NCBI GenBank assembly: GCA_903859415.1
Contig: CAIOMN010000120.1
Span: forward strand, 1-35,232
Reading direction: 5' to 3'
Origin: an uncultured Methylococcaceae bacterium
GTDB taxonomy: Bacteria; Pseudomonadota; Gammaproteobacteria; Methylococcales; Methylomonadaceae
DNA length: 35,232 nucleotides
In this document: piece by piece, positions 28,076 through 35,232 of the stretch
Numbering within the stretch: position 1 is the stretch's first letter
Layout of the letters: each line of letters starts with the position of its first letter
Made by a program: the position numbers and the translations under genes
Notes under the pieces: model-generated
The model's input: only the letters and a program-made list of their open reading frames with translations
Told to the model about the DNA's origin: nothing
Databases searched by the model: none

Positions 28076-29467
28076 CTAACTATTTACATGCTCGGAAATG
28101 AGACTTTGTAATTGATTCTTATCTAATTGTTGATTATCCACTTTAAGGTAAGCAACCCCGTCCTCATAGTGCAATGTTACTTCTTCTACACCATTAAGCT
28201 TCACTATTTCTGCAGCAAAATTGTTTGCGGCCTGCTCACTGATCTCCTCTAAAGAAATAAGTAAATTAGCCCAGTAACGAGGCGGCTTCATACTCAGTGA
28301 CAACAGGAACCAGGTAAATGCAGCGATGGCGCAAAACAAAAAGACGCCGCTAGCACCCATCTGGCCATAACACCACCCACCAATCCCACCACCCAAACCA
28401 GCCCCGAGAAATTGGCTGGTAGAGTAAACACCCATCGCTGTGCCTCTTAAGTCGCCAGGGGCTGTTTTAGACACTAACGAAGGTAAGGTCGCTTCCAATA
28501 AATTAAAACCGGTAAAGAATAACCAGAGAAAGCCAATAATACCGATTAAACTGGAACTAAACTGCATTAAACCCAAATCAGCTAAAACGAGTGTCGCAAT
28601 AGCACCAATAAAAACGGCTTTCATTTTGCGCTTTTTTTCCGCCACGATAACAAACGGAATTATTGCTGCCATTGAAACGACAAAAACAGGTAAATAAACC
28701 TTCCAATGCTCAGCTGGCGCTAAACCCGCATCACGCATTAACAAAGGTAGTACGACAAAGCTTGCTGTTAACATGGCATGCAGCACAAAAATACCGTAGT
28801 TAAGTCTTAATAACTCAGTGTTTTTTAAAATATTAAAAAACTGGTTAGGCACCAGCTCCGCATCTCTATGCTTTTTAGATTTTTTTGGATCAGGAACCAG
28901 AAACCGAACTACAAAGATGGCGATAAATGACAGTCCCGCAATGAGCCAGAATATGCCATGCACCCCAATCAACCCGCCGATAATCGGCCCAGCCGTGATG
29001 GCAACGCCAAAAGACACGCCAATACTCAGACCAATTAAAGCCATGGCTTTTGTACGATGAACTTCCTGGGTTAAATCGGCCACCAAGGCCATAATAGGTG
29101 CGGCTATAGCGCCTGAGCCCTGAATGGCCCGGCCTAATAAGACACCGTAAATAGTGGTTGAGAGTGCGGCGACTACACTACCTATTAAAAAGATGATTAA
29201 ACCGCTAATGATAATCTTTTTTCTACCAAAACGATCCGACATCAAGCCAAAAGGAATTTGTAAAATAGACTGACTTATGCCGTAAATTCCAATCGACAAG
29301 CCAATTAATGCGGGTGTAGAGCCTTCGAGTTGTTCGGCAAATAATGACAGTACCGGCATTATCAAAAACAACCCTAACATGCGTAACGCATAAATACTGG
29401 CTAAAGACCACGTCGCCCGTTTTTCCGATGCCGTCATCGGACTGGTAATATCCTGCACTTGTGTCAA
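28076..29467 (-). CDS. yajR: MFS transporter, YajR type
   Basis: A 463-residue major facilitator with 12 predicted membrane helices and, beyond residue 400, a small soluble C-terminal domain (NNFAAEIVKLNGVEEVTLHY...). That domain matches the ferredoxin-like YAM domain that marks YajR. The MFS motif A is clear in the loop between helices 2 and 3 (GLMSDRFGRKK), and a Gly-rich GAGLGGGIGGW segment lies in the second half. It is probably a proton-driven exporter; its substrate is unknown, as in E. coli. The start is TTG (29467) supported by AGGAG 9 bp upstream, and no ATG fits the first helix. It lies 95 bp downstream of the Nudix gene on the same strand. Confidence 0.88.
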   Translation of the reverse strand: MTQVQDITSPMTASEKRATWSLASIYALRMLGLFLIMPVLSLFAEQLEGSTPALIGLSIGIYGISQSILQIPFGLMSDRFGRKKIIISGLIIFLIGSVVAALSTTIYGVLLGRAIQGSGAIAAPIMALVADLTQEVHRTKAMALIGLSIGVSFGVAITAGPIIGGLIGVHGIFWLIAGLSFIAIFVVRFLVPDPKKSKKHRDAELVPNQFFNILKNTELLRLNYGIFVLHAMLTASFVVLPLLMRDAGLAPAEHWKVYLPVFVVSMAAIIPFVIVAEKKRKMKAVFIGAIATLVLADLGLMQFSSSLIGIIGFLWLFFTGFNLLEATLPSLVSKTAPGDLRGTAMGVYSTSQFLGAGLGGGIGGWCYGQMGASGVFLFCAIAAFTWFLLSLSMKPPRYWANLLISLEEISEQAANNFAAEIVKLNGVEEVTLHYEDGVAYLKVDNQQLDKNQLQSLISEHVNS

Positions 29468-29562
29468 AACTAATTGCTCCTGGGCACCTAAAATTCAATC
29501 ATGGCTGTATTGTAACAAAAACAACCCGCATTTCAGCAAAAGTAAAAACTTTAAAGCACAGA

Positions 29563-29997
29563 TTAATTTAGCGGGGTGACCTGCCCGGTTTCCCGATATT
29601 TTTTATAATCAGAAAGTACTTGGGCGTGATCAAACGCTAAGACCTCAGGCAATGTATCCAATGTAAATAATTGACAGTTTTTAGCATCATCGGCTGCCAC
29701 AGGCAAGCCGTGTGCTTCTGCAATATAGACCGCAGTCACCGTATGTCCACGCGAGTCACGCGCTGGATCAGAATAAATGCCTAGCAAGGCTGTTAATTTA
29801 ACAGTCAAACTAACCTCTTCCTGAGCTTCTCGCACTGCAGCATGTTCTACGATCTCACCCACATCGACAAATCCTCCGGGTATGGCCCACCCATAAGGAG
29901 GATTTAAGCGCTCAATGAGCACAAACGGGCGTTCGGGTAAATCAATCAGCTCAATAATAATATCAGCAGCCAGTAAGGGGGTAACGGGTTTGTACAT
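29563..29997 (-). CDS. Nudix hydrolase
   Basis: A 144-residue hydrolase of nucleoside diphosphates linked to another group. The Nudix box is at about residues 41-63: G-x5-E-x7-REAQEEVSL within [12 protein letters not shown]. It keeps the metal-binding Glu residues, with Ser in place of the usual Gly near the end. ADP-ribose or NADH-type substrates are common for such short enzymes, but specificity cannot be read. GAGG lies 5 bp before the ATG. It is on the same strand and just upstream of the MFS gene, and may be co-transcribed with it. Confidence 0.88.
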   Translation of the reverse strand: MYKPVTPLLAADIIIELIDLPERPFVLIERLNPPYGWAIPGGFVDVGEIVEHAAVREAQEEVSLTVKLTALLGIYSDPARDSRGHTVTAVYIAEAHGLPVAADDAKNCQLFTLDTLPEVLAFDHAQVLSDYKKYRETGQVTPLN

Positions 29998-30113
29998 AAC
30001 ATCCTCAAAGAGTTTTGGTTAGTGTTGTGATTGTAACTGATTTGATTGCTACTCAAAGAATAGCAAGGATTCCCAATCAGCAATTAGCGTAGTTCAAAAT
30101 TAAGACACGATTA

Positions 30114-33100
30114 TTAAACCGATCTCAATATTGAAAAGTGTCTATACAATTCCATAGGCATCGCATTTTTCAACTCCCAAGTAATTGAAATGGGCCGTTC
30201 GCCTTCTGCTTTAATTAATACAGCCTCCCCTAATGCTGCAAAAGCAGAGTCTTTATTCTCTCGGACAAACAAATAAAATCGCCAATCATTAGCGGGTGTG
30301 TCTACACTTTCTAAATATCGACGACCTGTTTTGTTAGCTGAGTTAGCCACATTTTGTGATTGCCAATGGAATAATTGAGGACTAATCGCATAATCATGAT
30401 ATTGAATCCGCTCATCAAAGCCTTCGCTTTTGTCTAGCGTTACAAACATGAGTTCAATTTTAAAATCTGCAATAGGTAAACAACCTTCCCTAAAAGCAGG
30501 TCTTTTACTGGAATCGGCATAACCGATTGCTGTAATAATATCGGACCTTGAATATCGGTTATGTAAAGAAAGAACCCACTCCGATGGCATTCCATCAAGG
30601 TGAAAGTAAGGCTGTATCGCTTGTTCTAACTGCCAATCAATAACTTCAATTAACTCTTTTTTAATGGCTGGATGTTGATCCAATAATAGAATCAATTGCT
30701 CGGGGCTAATCAATTCAGATTGTTTGACCAGGAGCGTATGCGCTAACATTTGAACCCTAGTTTGATCAACAGCCTGATGGTGTAAAAACTGATACCAAGC
30801 TTTTAAAACCTCCACATCATCAACAGTCAAAAGACTGGCTATTCTGCGCGACAATTCGTCTTCCCTAGACCCCTTTGTTGGCGTTGGAAGTTGAGCACGC
30901 CGCATAAGCTCAGCCCATGAATGATTACCCGAGTAAACATCCGAAATATCTATTACATTCTCCAACAAAAATGCTTTGAGCTTAATATCGGCCTTATCTT
31001 TAGAACTTGCCCATGCAACTAACTCGGCGGCTAAACGACTCACATTCAATTTTAAAGCATACTGAAGACTTGCTAATACTCGCTCTCTAGCCACCTTATC
31101 AAATTGAATATGACAGCCTGTAGGTAATAAACCAAATCCTTTATCAACAGAGTCTTTTATTGCCAATCGACTTTGCCCTGTTAAAGCTCTTAACAATATA
31201 TCAAACCTAAAGTCTTTAGAATATGTGCCAATGAAATCTAAGACTAAACAACTCTCTTTACCTCTCGCTAACCGTAATCCACGACCAATTTGCTGTTGAA
31301 AAACAACGGGGCTTTGTGTGGGCCTAAGCAATAACAAAGTATTTACTTCTGGAATATCAACCCCTTCATTAAATAGATCACAGGTAAAAATTACTTTTAA
31401 TCTGCCCTGTTTCAATTCATTAATAGCATGATCACGCTCTTCCTGAGTGTGCTGCCCTGTAATTGCTTTTGAAGGCAACCCTTTCTTTTCAAAATAATCC
31501 GCCATAAACTCAGCATGGCGGACACTGATGCAAAAACCAATAGCTTTGAGCTTTTGTAAATCACTGACATAAGTTTCAACCGCTTGCAGTGCTGAGCGAG
31601 CTCGTATTTCACTAGCTGAAATTATATTGTCCAGTTGAATATCGATGTTTTTTTGCTTCCATTGAATGCTGGTTAAGTCAATATTGTCATGGGTTGCATA
31701 ATATTCAAAAGGAGCTAATAACTCTTGATCCAGTGCATCCCATAATCTTAAAGTTACCGCAGGTGAACCATCAGGCCTTGCATCAAAATATTGATTTAAA
31801 CTTTTGCCATCTGCCCGCTCGGGTGTCGCGGTTAAACCCAAAAGAATAGCGGGATTAACCGATGAAATAAACTTATCAAACGAACTAGCGGGTAAATGAT
31901 GAGCTTCATCAATAATAACCATATACCAAAAATCTGCGCCGTGTTGAGTTACCAGATTTCGATTATGTACTGTATTAATGGTTACAAATAAATGCTCATG
32001 CTGACTGGCTACATTATTACCGTCTAATAACTCACCAAAATTTGAATCACGTAACACTTGTCGGAAAGTACTGATGGCCTGCATTAAAATCTGCACCCGA
32101 TGAGCAACAAATAACAATCTTGGCTGGCCGCCTTTTTCTTTCGTCAATCGTGCATAATCAAACGCAGCAACAACTGTCTTACCTGTACCTGTCGCAGCGA
32201 CTACTAAGTTACGATAACGTTGATGAGCTCTTTCAGCGGCTAAACGATCTAACATTTCTTGTTGATAAGGTTTCGGAGTTAAATCAAACCATGTCCGAAT
32301 AGCAATCAACTCAGAGTTACTTTGATAAGTTTTTCCGTGCCTTGATTCTGCCTGCAAAGCCTTCTCTAGAGCATTACGATGTTCTTGATTATTTGGATCA
32401 TAATGAAGAAACTCACCATCATTCCAAAGTGTCTCAAAATGAGCTTGAGCATTTTTAAAAACGGCTTCGTTTGAGCTTTGGGTTAATTTAACAGTCCATT
32501 CGATACCACTAATTAAAGCCGATTCTGAGAGATTAGCACTCCCTATAAAAGCAGTTCCAAAGCCACTGGCTCTATTAAAAATCCATGCCTTAGCATGCAA
32601 TCGCGTGCGTCGTCCGTCTAAGGAGATTTTTAAATCCACATTGGGTAATTCAGCAAGAGCATTAACAGCTCTTGCCTCGGTGGCACCAATATAAGTGGTT
32701 GTTAGAATGCGGAATTTTGTGCGAGATTTTCCATTTGCATCAATTGCAGTCGCTTGTTTTAATACATCAATTATTTTTCTAACGCCGCTCCATGTAATAA
32801 AGCTAACCAAAATATCTACCGTATCAACAGCTTGTAATTCTGCAATAAGCTCATGTAATAAAGCAGGCTCACTACGTGAGGAACTAAACAACCAAGGTCT
32901 TCGTAAGCCGGTGATAGGGAAAACTCCCGGCATATTGGGCTCATGAACTGAGCGTAAAATTTGGGGGGGTTGTGCTATAAAATCAACATCTAACTCAGCT
33001 TTAGATTGAAGCCGAGCATTTTTCAACAACGCTGAAATAAACTTAATTTCAGTTTGTGCTTGCTCAGTATCACCCTTGTTCGGTGAAGAAATTTCATCCA

Positions 33101-33266
33101 AAAGTTCAGGCAATCTATTCATTAATTCGGCTAATAAATACTCCCTATTTTCAACTGACGAAGGTTTACTAACAGTGGCCCTGCCATCAGTCATTAATTG
33201 ATTAATTTCTGCTAACTCAGTATCAAGAATCAGTCGATCGTATAAGCCTTTAGATAACTTCGTCAT
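30114..33266 (-). CDS. PLD-type nuclease/superfamily 2 helicase fusion (DUF3427-like C-terminus)
   Basis: A 1050-residue fusion. Residues about 130-290 form a phospholipase-D-like nuclease domain with one HxK motif (His224, Lys226) and GSANLSESAL. The acidic residue expected 5 after the Lys is Asn, which I believe is common in this subgroup. A superfamily 2 helicase follows: motif I ATGTGKT (358-364), DEAH (453-456), TATPER (479-484), motif V FNEGVDIPEV (632-641) and motif VI QQIGRGLRLARG (658-669). The rest, about 350 residues, ends with RRYLESVDTPANDWRFYLFVREN, like the DUF3427 domain of such helicases. GGAG lies 5 bp before the ATG. No methylase or other restriction/defence partner is adjacent. 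DNA repair or phage defence are both possible. Confidence 0.8.
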   Translation of the reverse strand: MTKLSKGLYDRLILDTELAEINQLMTDGRATVSKPSSVENREYLLAELMNRLPELLDEISSPNKGDTEQAQTEIKFISALLKNARLQSKAELDVDFIAQPPQILRSVHEPNMPGVFPITGLRRPWLFSSSRSEPALLHELIAELQAVDTVDILVSFITWSGVRKIIDVLKQATAIDANGKSRTKFRILTTTYIGATEARAVNALAELPNVDLKISLDGRRTRLHAKAWIFNRASGFGTAFIGSANLSESALISGIEWTVKLTQSSNEAVFKNAQAHFETLWNDGEFLHYDPNNQEHRNALEKALQAESRHGKTYQSNSELIAIRTWFDLTPKPYQQEMLDRLAAERAHQRYRNLVVAATGTGKTVVAAFDYARLTKEKGGQPRLLFVAHRVQILMQAISTFRQVLRDSNFGELLDGNNVASQHEHLFVTINTVHNRNLVTQHGADFWYMVIIDEAHHLPASSFDKFISSVNPAILLGLTATPERADGKSLNQYFDARPDGSPAVTLRLWDALDQELLAPFEYYATHDNIDLTSIQWKQKNIDIQLDNIISASEIRARSALQAVETYVSDLQKLKAIGFCISVRHAEFMADYFEKKGLPSKAITGQHTQEERDHAINELKQGRLKVIFTCDLFNEGVDIPEVNTLLLLRPTQSPVVFQQQIGRGLRLARGKESCLVLDFIGTYSKDFRFDILLRALTGQSRLAIKDSVDKGFGLLPTGCHIQFDKVARERVLASLQYALKLNVSRLAAELVAWASSKDKADIKLKAFLLENVIDISDVYSGNHSWAELMRRAQLPTPTKGSREDELSRRIASLLTVDDVEVLKAWYQFLHHQAVDQTRVQMLAHTLLVKQSELISPEQLILLLDQHPAIKKELIEVIDWQLEQAIQPYFHLDGMPSEWVLSLHNRYSRSDIITAIGYADSSKRPAFREGCLPIADFKIELMFVTLDKSEGFDERIQYHDYAISPQLFHWQSQNVANSANKTGRRYLESVDTPANDWRFYLFVRENKDSAFAALGEAVLIKAEGERPISITWELKNAMPMELYRHFSILRSV

Positions 33267-33387
33267 TAAAACTCCATATTTTTGGCTAATATTTATTTAA
33301 CCAATATAACAAATTTATTGTGCTACTTACGGTTGGTTCGAGTACATGAACTTTAACAAACAAGGTCATTCCTTAATAATCTATTAA

Positions 33388-33768
33388 TCAGTCAAACGAA
33401 TGCAACCCTATTGCATTGCCTTCACTATCGCCAATGATAGCAATGAAGCCCTCTTTTCCAACACTCCATTTAGGGCGAAAAATAGTTCCACCATTATTAA
33501 CGGCTCGCTCGGATATAATCAAGCAATCATCACAATGAAAATAGATCATATTCCCTTCAACGGATGGCTTCCTCATGGGATGTTTCATTAACGCCCCCAT
33601 CGCCCCAATACCGGGCATTTGTCCAGGGAAACGAAGCACTTCGAAGCTTCCATCTGTTGGCTCTGGTGTCAGCACACAATCAAACACTGCTTCGTAAAAT
33701 GTCCTGGCTCTATGCATGTCTTCAACATAAATTTCAAACCAGGTGACTGGATTTCTAATTGCTTGCAT
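33388..33768 (-). CDS. VOC (glyoxalase/bleomycin-resistance) family protein
   Basis: A 126-residue protein with the two beta-alpha-beta-beta-beta modules of the vicinal oxygen chelate superfamily. The first begins NPVTWFEIYVEDMHRARTFYEAVF, and the second has GNMIYFHCDD and ends FIAIIGDSEGNAIGLHSF. Members act as lyases, dioxygenases or drug-binding proteins; the substrate here is unknown. The first residues and 31 bp upstream are repeated at 34782-34840, evidence of a past local duplication. The ribosome site is weak (GAG 8 bp before the ATG). Confidence 0.82.
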   Translation of the reverse strand: MQAIRNPVTWFEIYVEDMHRARTFYEAVFDCVLTPEPTDGSFEVLRFPGQMPGIGAMGALMKHPMRKPSVEGNMIYFHCDDCLIISERAVNNGGTIFRPKWSVGKEGFIAIIGDSEGNAIGLHSFD

Positions 33769-33799
33769 AACTAACTCAGTGGTTCAAATCGCTATCTAT
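33741..33799. repeat. direct repeat, copy 1 (start of the VOC gene)
   Basis: 59 bp covering the first nine codons of the VOC gene and 31 bp upstream. The copy at 34782-34840 matches at 55 of 59 positions by eye. The two copies flank the toxin-antitoxin genes. Confidence 0.85.
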
Positions 33800-33843
33800 A
33801 CAGGAAGATCTCGCATCATCGTTTAAACACAACATTGGAGCGC

Positions 33844-34203
33844 TCATAATAAGTTGGCTAATTTTTTATCAAGTGTCAGTAACTCAAGCTGATAATGCTT
33901 AGCCGTTCCAGCTATAATTGAATGAGGTAATTTTGTTTTATGTTGGCGTCTAAATTCAATTGTCTCATCTTCAATTGCTTTAGTGACCGCTAAATAATTC
34001 ATCCGTAATAACAGGGTTTCAATCGCGTTAATTTCAATCGCTGAAATACTTGGAAAACTTAACAACTCCATGCGAGAAATAGATGAATACACACATTCAT
34101 ATATTTTAATTTTTTTGAGTGCAAACAACTCTAATACCTCAGGTTTTCTAGCTAGAAAACCAATAATGATATTAGTATCCAGTAAATATTTAGCGCCATT
34201 CAT
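33844..34203 (-). CDS. VapC-like PIN-domain toxin with a changed catalytic residue
   Basis: A 119-residue PIN-domain protein; active VapC toxins are Mg-dependent RNases that cut tRNA or rRNA. Asp9 (YLLDTNI), Glu46 (ISRMELLS) and Asp112 (LTLDKKL) are in place. The Asp normally found in the LPDxxIA motif is His94 (KLPHSIIAGTA, codon CAT at 33924-33922), a single-base change from GAT. The toxin may therefore be weak or inactive. The ATG at 34203 lies within the end of the antitoxin gene (14-bp overlap), and an in-frame GTG is just before it. The arrangement is typical of a coupled toxin-antitoxin operon. Confidence 0.82.
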   Translation of the reverse strand: MNGAKYLLDTNIIIGFLARKPEVLELFALKKIKIYECVYSSISRMELLSFPSISAIEINAIETLLLRMNYLAVTKAIEDETIEFRRQHKTKLPHSIIAGTAKHYQLELLTLDKKLANLL

Positions 34204-34399
34204 CACGTAATGCCTGTTGTAATTTTAGCGGGTCTTGATCGGCAAAACTGGGAAACTCTGGTAAATCATTAACAAGATCAATTAATAACTCATCAGAGTG
34301 TTTATTCTTAAGCACCACAAATTCAATAAACTCTTTTGTTAATTGCTTTATGTCGAGTTTCTCAACTAATTCATCTGGCAAATCAATTGTTAATTGCAT
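34190..34399 (-). CDS. antitoxin partner of the PIN-domain protein
   Basis: A 69-residue acidic protein that begins with a short beta-strand and helix (MQLTIDLPDELVEKLDI), in keeping with a VapB-type or ribbon-helix-helix DNA-binding start. The C-terminus (DLPEFPSFADQDPLKLQQALRDEWR) is rich in Pro and acidic residues, suited to binding the toxin. AGGAG lies 6 bp before the ATG. Its 3' end overlaps the toxin gene, which supports the pair. The exact family is not recognised. Confidence 0.68.
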   Translation of the reverse strand: MQLTIDLPDELVEKLDIKQLTKEFIEFVVLKNKHSDELLIDLVNDLPEFPSFADQDPLKLQQALRDEWR

Positions 34400-34463
34400 A
34401 GCTAACTCCTAAATTTTAAACGGGGGGTTCAATACTCCACGGGTGAATGAGGTCGGAGTAATT

Positions 34464-34709
34464 TCATAGAGTATCTTCAAACAGATTAACAATATCAGCT
34501 TCGCCCATTCTGTCAAAATCATCCGGTACGCTGATTTGTCCTGCCATAAAACCAAACCGTTTGATTTGAGTAGACTCTGGAGTATTAAGAGGAATTACTT
34601 TAACCATTGGCTTGCCCGCTTTAGCGATGACAAAGGATTCACCTTTTGCCGCTTGCTCCACTAGTCTGGATAGATGTGTTTTAGCATCGTGAATGTTGTA
34701 GGTATGCAT
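34464..34709 (-). CDS. orphan Phd/YefM-type antitoxin
   Basis: An 81-residue protein with the Phd/YefM N-terminal dimerisation and DNA-binding pattern: YNIHDAKTHLSRLVEQAAKGESFVIAKAGKPMVKVIPL. The acidic C-terminal tail (DFDRMGEADIVNLFEDTL) is of the kind that wraps a toxin. Such genes are normally followed by a PIN or RelE/Doc-type toxin. Here the next 64 bp have no toxin and then a different antitoxin gene begins, so this one is an orphan or its toxin was lost. The ribosome site is poor. Confidence 0.82.
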   Translation of the reverse strand: MHTYNIHDAKTHLSRLVEQAAKGESFVIAKAGKPMVKVIPLNTPESTQIKRFGFMAGQISVPDDFDRMGEADIVNLFEDTL

Positions 34710-34781
34710 AAATTTACGTATGTTTGACTTAGTTCAGTTGGGTTAGTTTACTACAGCTTACCTTGTTGTGTTGGTTCGAAT

Positions 34782-34809
34782 AGGTGACTGGATTTCTAAT
34801 GGCTTGCAT
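34782..34809 (-). pseudogene. remnant of a second VOC-gene start
   Basis: From the ATG at 34809 the first nine codons read MQAIRNPVT, as in the VOC gene, then the likeness stops. Only 28 bp of coding sequence survive, so no protein is expected. Confidence 0.6.
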
Positions 34810-34840
34810 AGCTAACTCAGTGGCTCAAATCGCTATCCAT
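34782..34840. repeat. direct repeat, copy 2
   Basis: Second copy of the 59-bp repeat described at 33741-33799, with four substitutions. It lies between the orphan antitoxin and the small unknown gene at 34889-35098. Confidence 0.85.
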
Positions 34841-34888
34841 CTAATTCTCCGTTCTTCCAAAATGGGATCATGCGGAGAGCACCCATCT

Positions 34889-35098
34889 TCATAGCTCGTG
34901 CCCAGCAAGTTGTTCAGCGTATCGAGACAGAACATGAGCAAAATCCGTAAACTGTCCTTCGGCATTGGGTTGCCGATAAGCAATTGCGAGCTTCTTTAAG
35001 TCTTCATCGCTCACAGACATTACGAACTCGATATTGAAAACTCTTTTCAAGGCCTCTGCTCTACGCTCACTCAAGAACTTAATATCAAGATTCGGCAT
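34889..35098 (-). CDS. small protein, unknown
   Basis: A 69-residue helical, charged protein (MPNLDIKFLSERRAEALKR...) that I do not recognise. It has no signal or membrane helix and is rich in Glu, Ala and Arg. The ATG is directly preceded by GAAGG, too close for a good ribosome site, and a stop codon lies two codons upstream, so translation is uncertain. Its place among toxin-antitoxin genes could mean an antitoxin-like role, but nothing in the chain shows it. Confidence 0.4.
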   Translation of the reverse strand: MPNLDIKFLSERRAEALKRVFNIEFVMSVSDEDLKKLAIAYRQPNAEGQFTDFAHVLSRYAEQLAGHEL

Positions 35099-35169
35099 CC
35101 TTCATTTACCGGTTTACACTTTATGCAATTCCTGGCTTTATAAAGTCCTGAAAACGGGTTTCTTTCGAT

Positions 35170-35216
35170 GTACAAATGAACATAAACCTTCAGTTCATTG
35201 TACACTGAAGGTTTAT
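35170..35216. repeat. nested inverted repeats able to form two exclusive hairpins
   Basis: Hairpin A pairs GTACAAATGAAC (35170-35181) with GTTCATTGTAC (35193-35203), 11 bp with one bulge. Hairpin B pairs ATAAACCTTCAGT (35182-35194) with its exact complement (35204-35216), 13 bp with a 9-base loop. The arms overlap, so only one can form at a time. The adjacent gene, if any, lies beyond the window. Confidence 0.7.
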
Positions 35217-35232
35217 ATCCATGCCATTAGCC

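Noticed and set aside
30114-33266. Type I or type III restriction enzyme
   Set aside because: No methyltransferase or specificity gene is adjacent, and the nuclease domain is PLD-type fused to the N-terminus, unlike HsdR or Res.
33741-33860. Possible integron attC site between the VOC and toxin genes (CTAACTCAGTGGTTCAAATCG resembles an attC left half)
   Set aside because: No complementary right half or GTTRRRY core is found within 130 bp at either copy, and no integrase is present in the window.

Overview
The window reads as chromosomal DNA of a fairly AT-rich gammaproteobacterium. The order tig-clpP-clpX-lon-hupB, then tRNA-Val/tRNA-Asp and ppiD, all on the minus strand, is the classic gammaproteobacterial protein-quality-control cluster. 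csrA next to tRNA-Ser(GCT), a UbiF-type hydroxylase and a YajR-type transporter fit the same group. The SmbP-like protein at the left end and the overall gene mix would suit a methylotroph or methanotroph (Methylococcales-like). That last step is inference; no methane-oxidation gene lies in the window.

Left part (1-6200): a small periplasmic metal-binding protein on the plus strand with a palindrome in its upstream region. On the minus strand follow a block of four tRNA genes (Arg-TCG, Asn-GTT, Arg-ACG, Ser-GCT), csrA, and an overlapping three-gene peptide/opine-type ABC importer operon (lipoprotein binding protein and two permeases) that has no ATPase gene beside it.

Middle part (6200-17750): ppiD, tRNA-Asp, tRNA-Val, hupB, lon, clpX, clpP and tig, all minus strand, give an envelope chaperone, a nucleoid protein, two ATP-dependent proteases and trigger factor. 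A heat-shock (sigma-32-like) promoter is visible in front of lon. Then come tRNA-Leu(TAG), a radical SAM protein, and on the plus strand mtgA (cell-wall glycosyltransferase) and a small membrane protein.

Right-centre (17750-30000): the gltBD operon (glutamate synthase), a UbiF-like ubiquinone hydroxylase, a small lipoprotein, and a two-gene plus-strand unit. That unit encodes an EHD/dynamin-like P-loop protein with a membrane hairpin and eroded GTPase motifs, plus a polytopic membrane protein. It is the most unusual system in the window. A YajR-type MFS transporter and a Nudix hydrolase follow.

Right end (30000-35232): accessory-looking DNA. It holds a 1050-residue PLD-nuclease/helicase fusion, a VOC-family protein, a VapBC-like toxin-antitoxin pair whose toxin has lost one catalytic Asp, an orphan Phd-type antitoxin, and a 59-bp direct repeat made from the start of the VOC gene. 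It ends with a small unknown gene and a nested inverted repeat that can form two exclusive hairpins.
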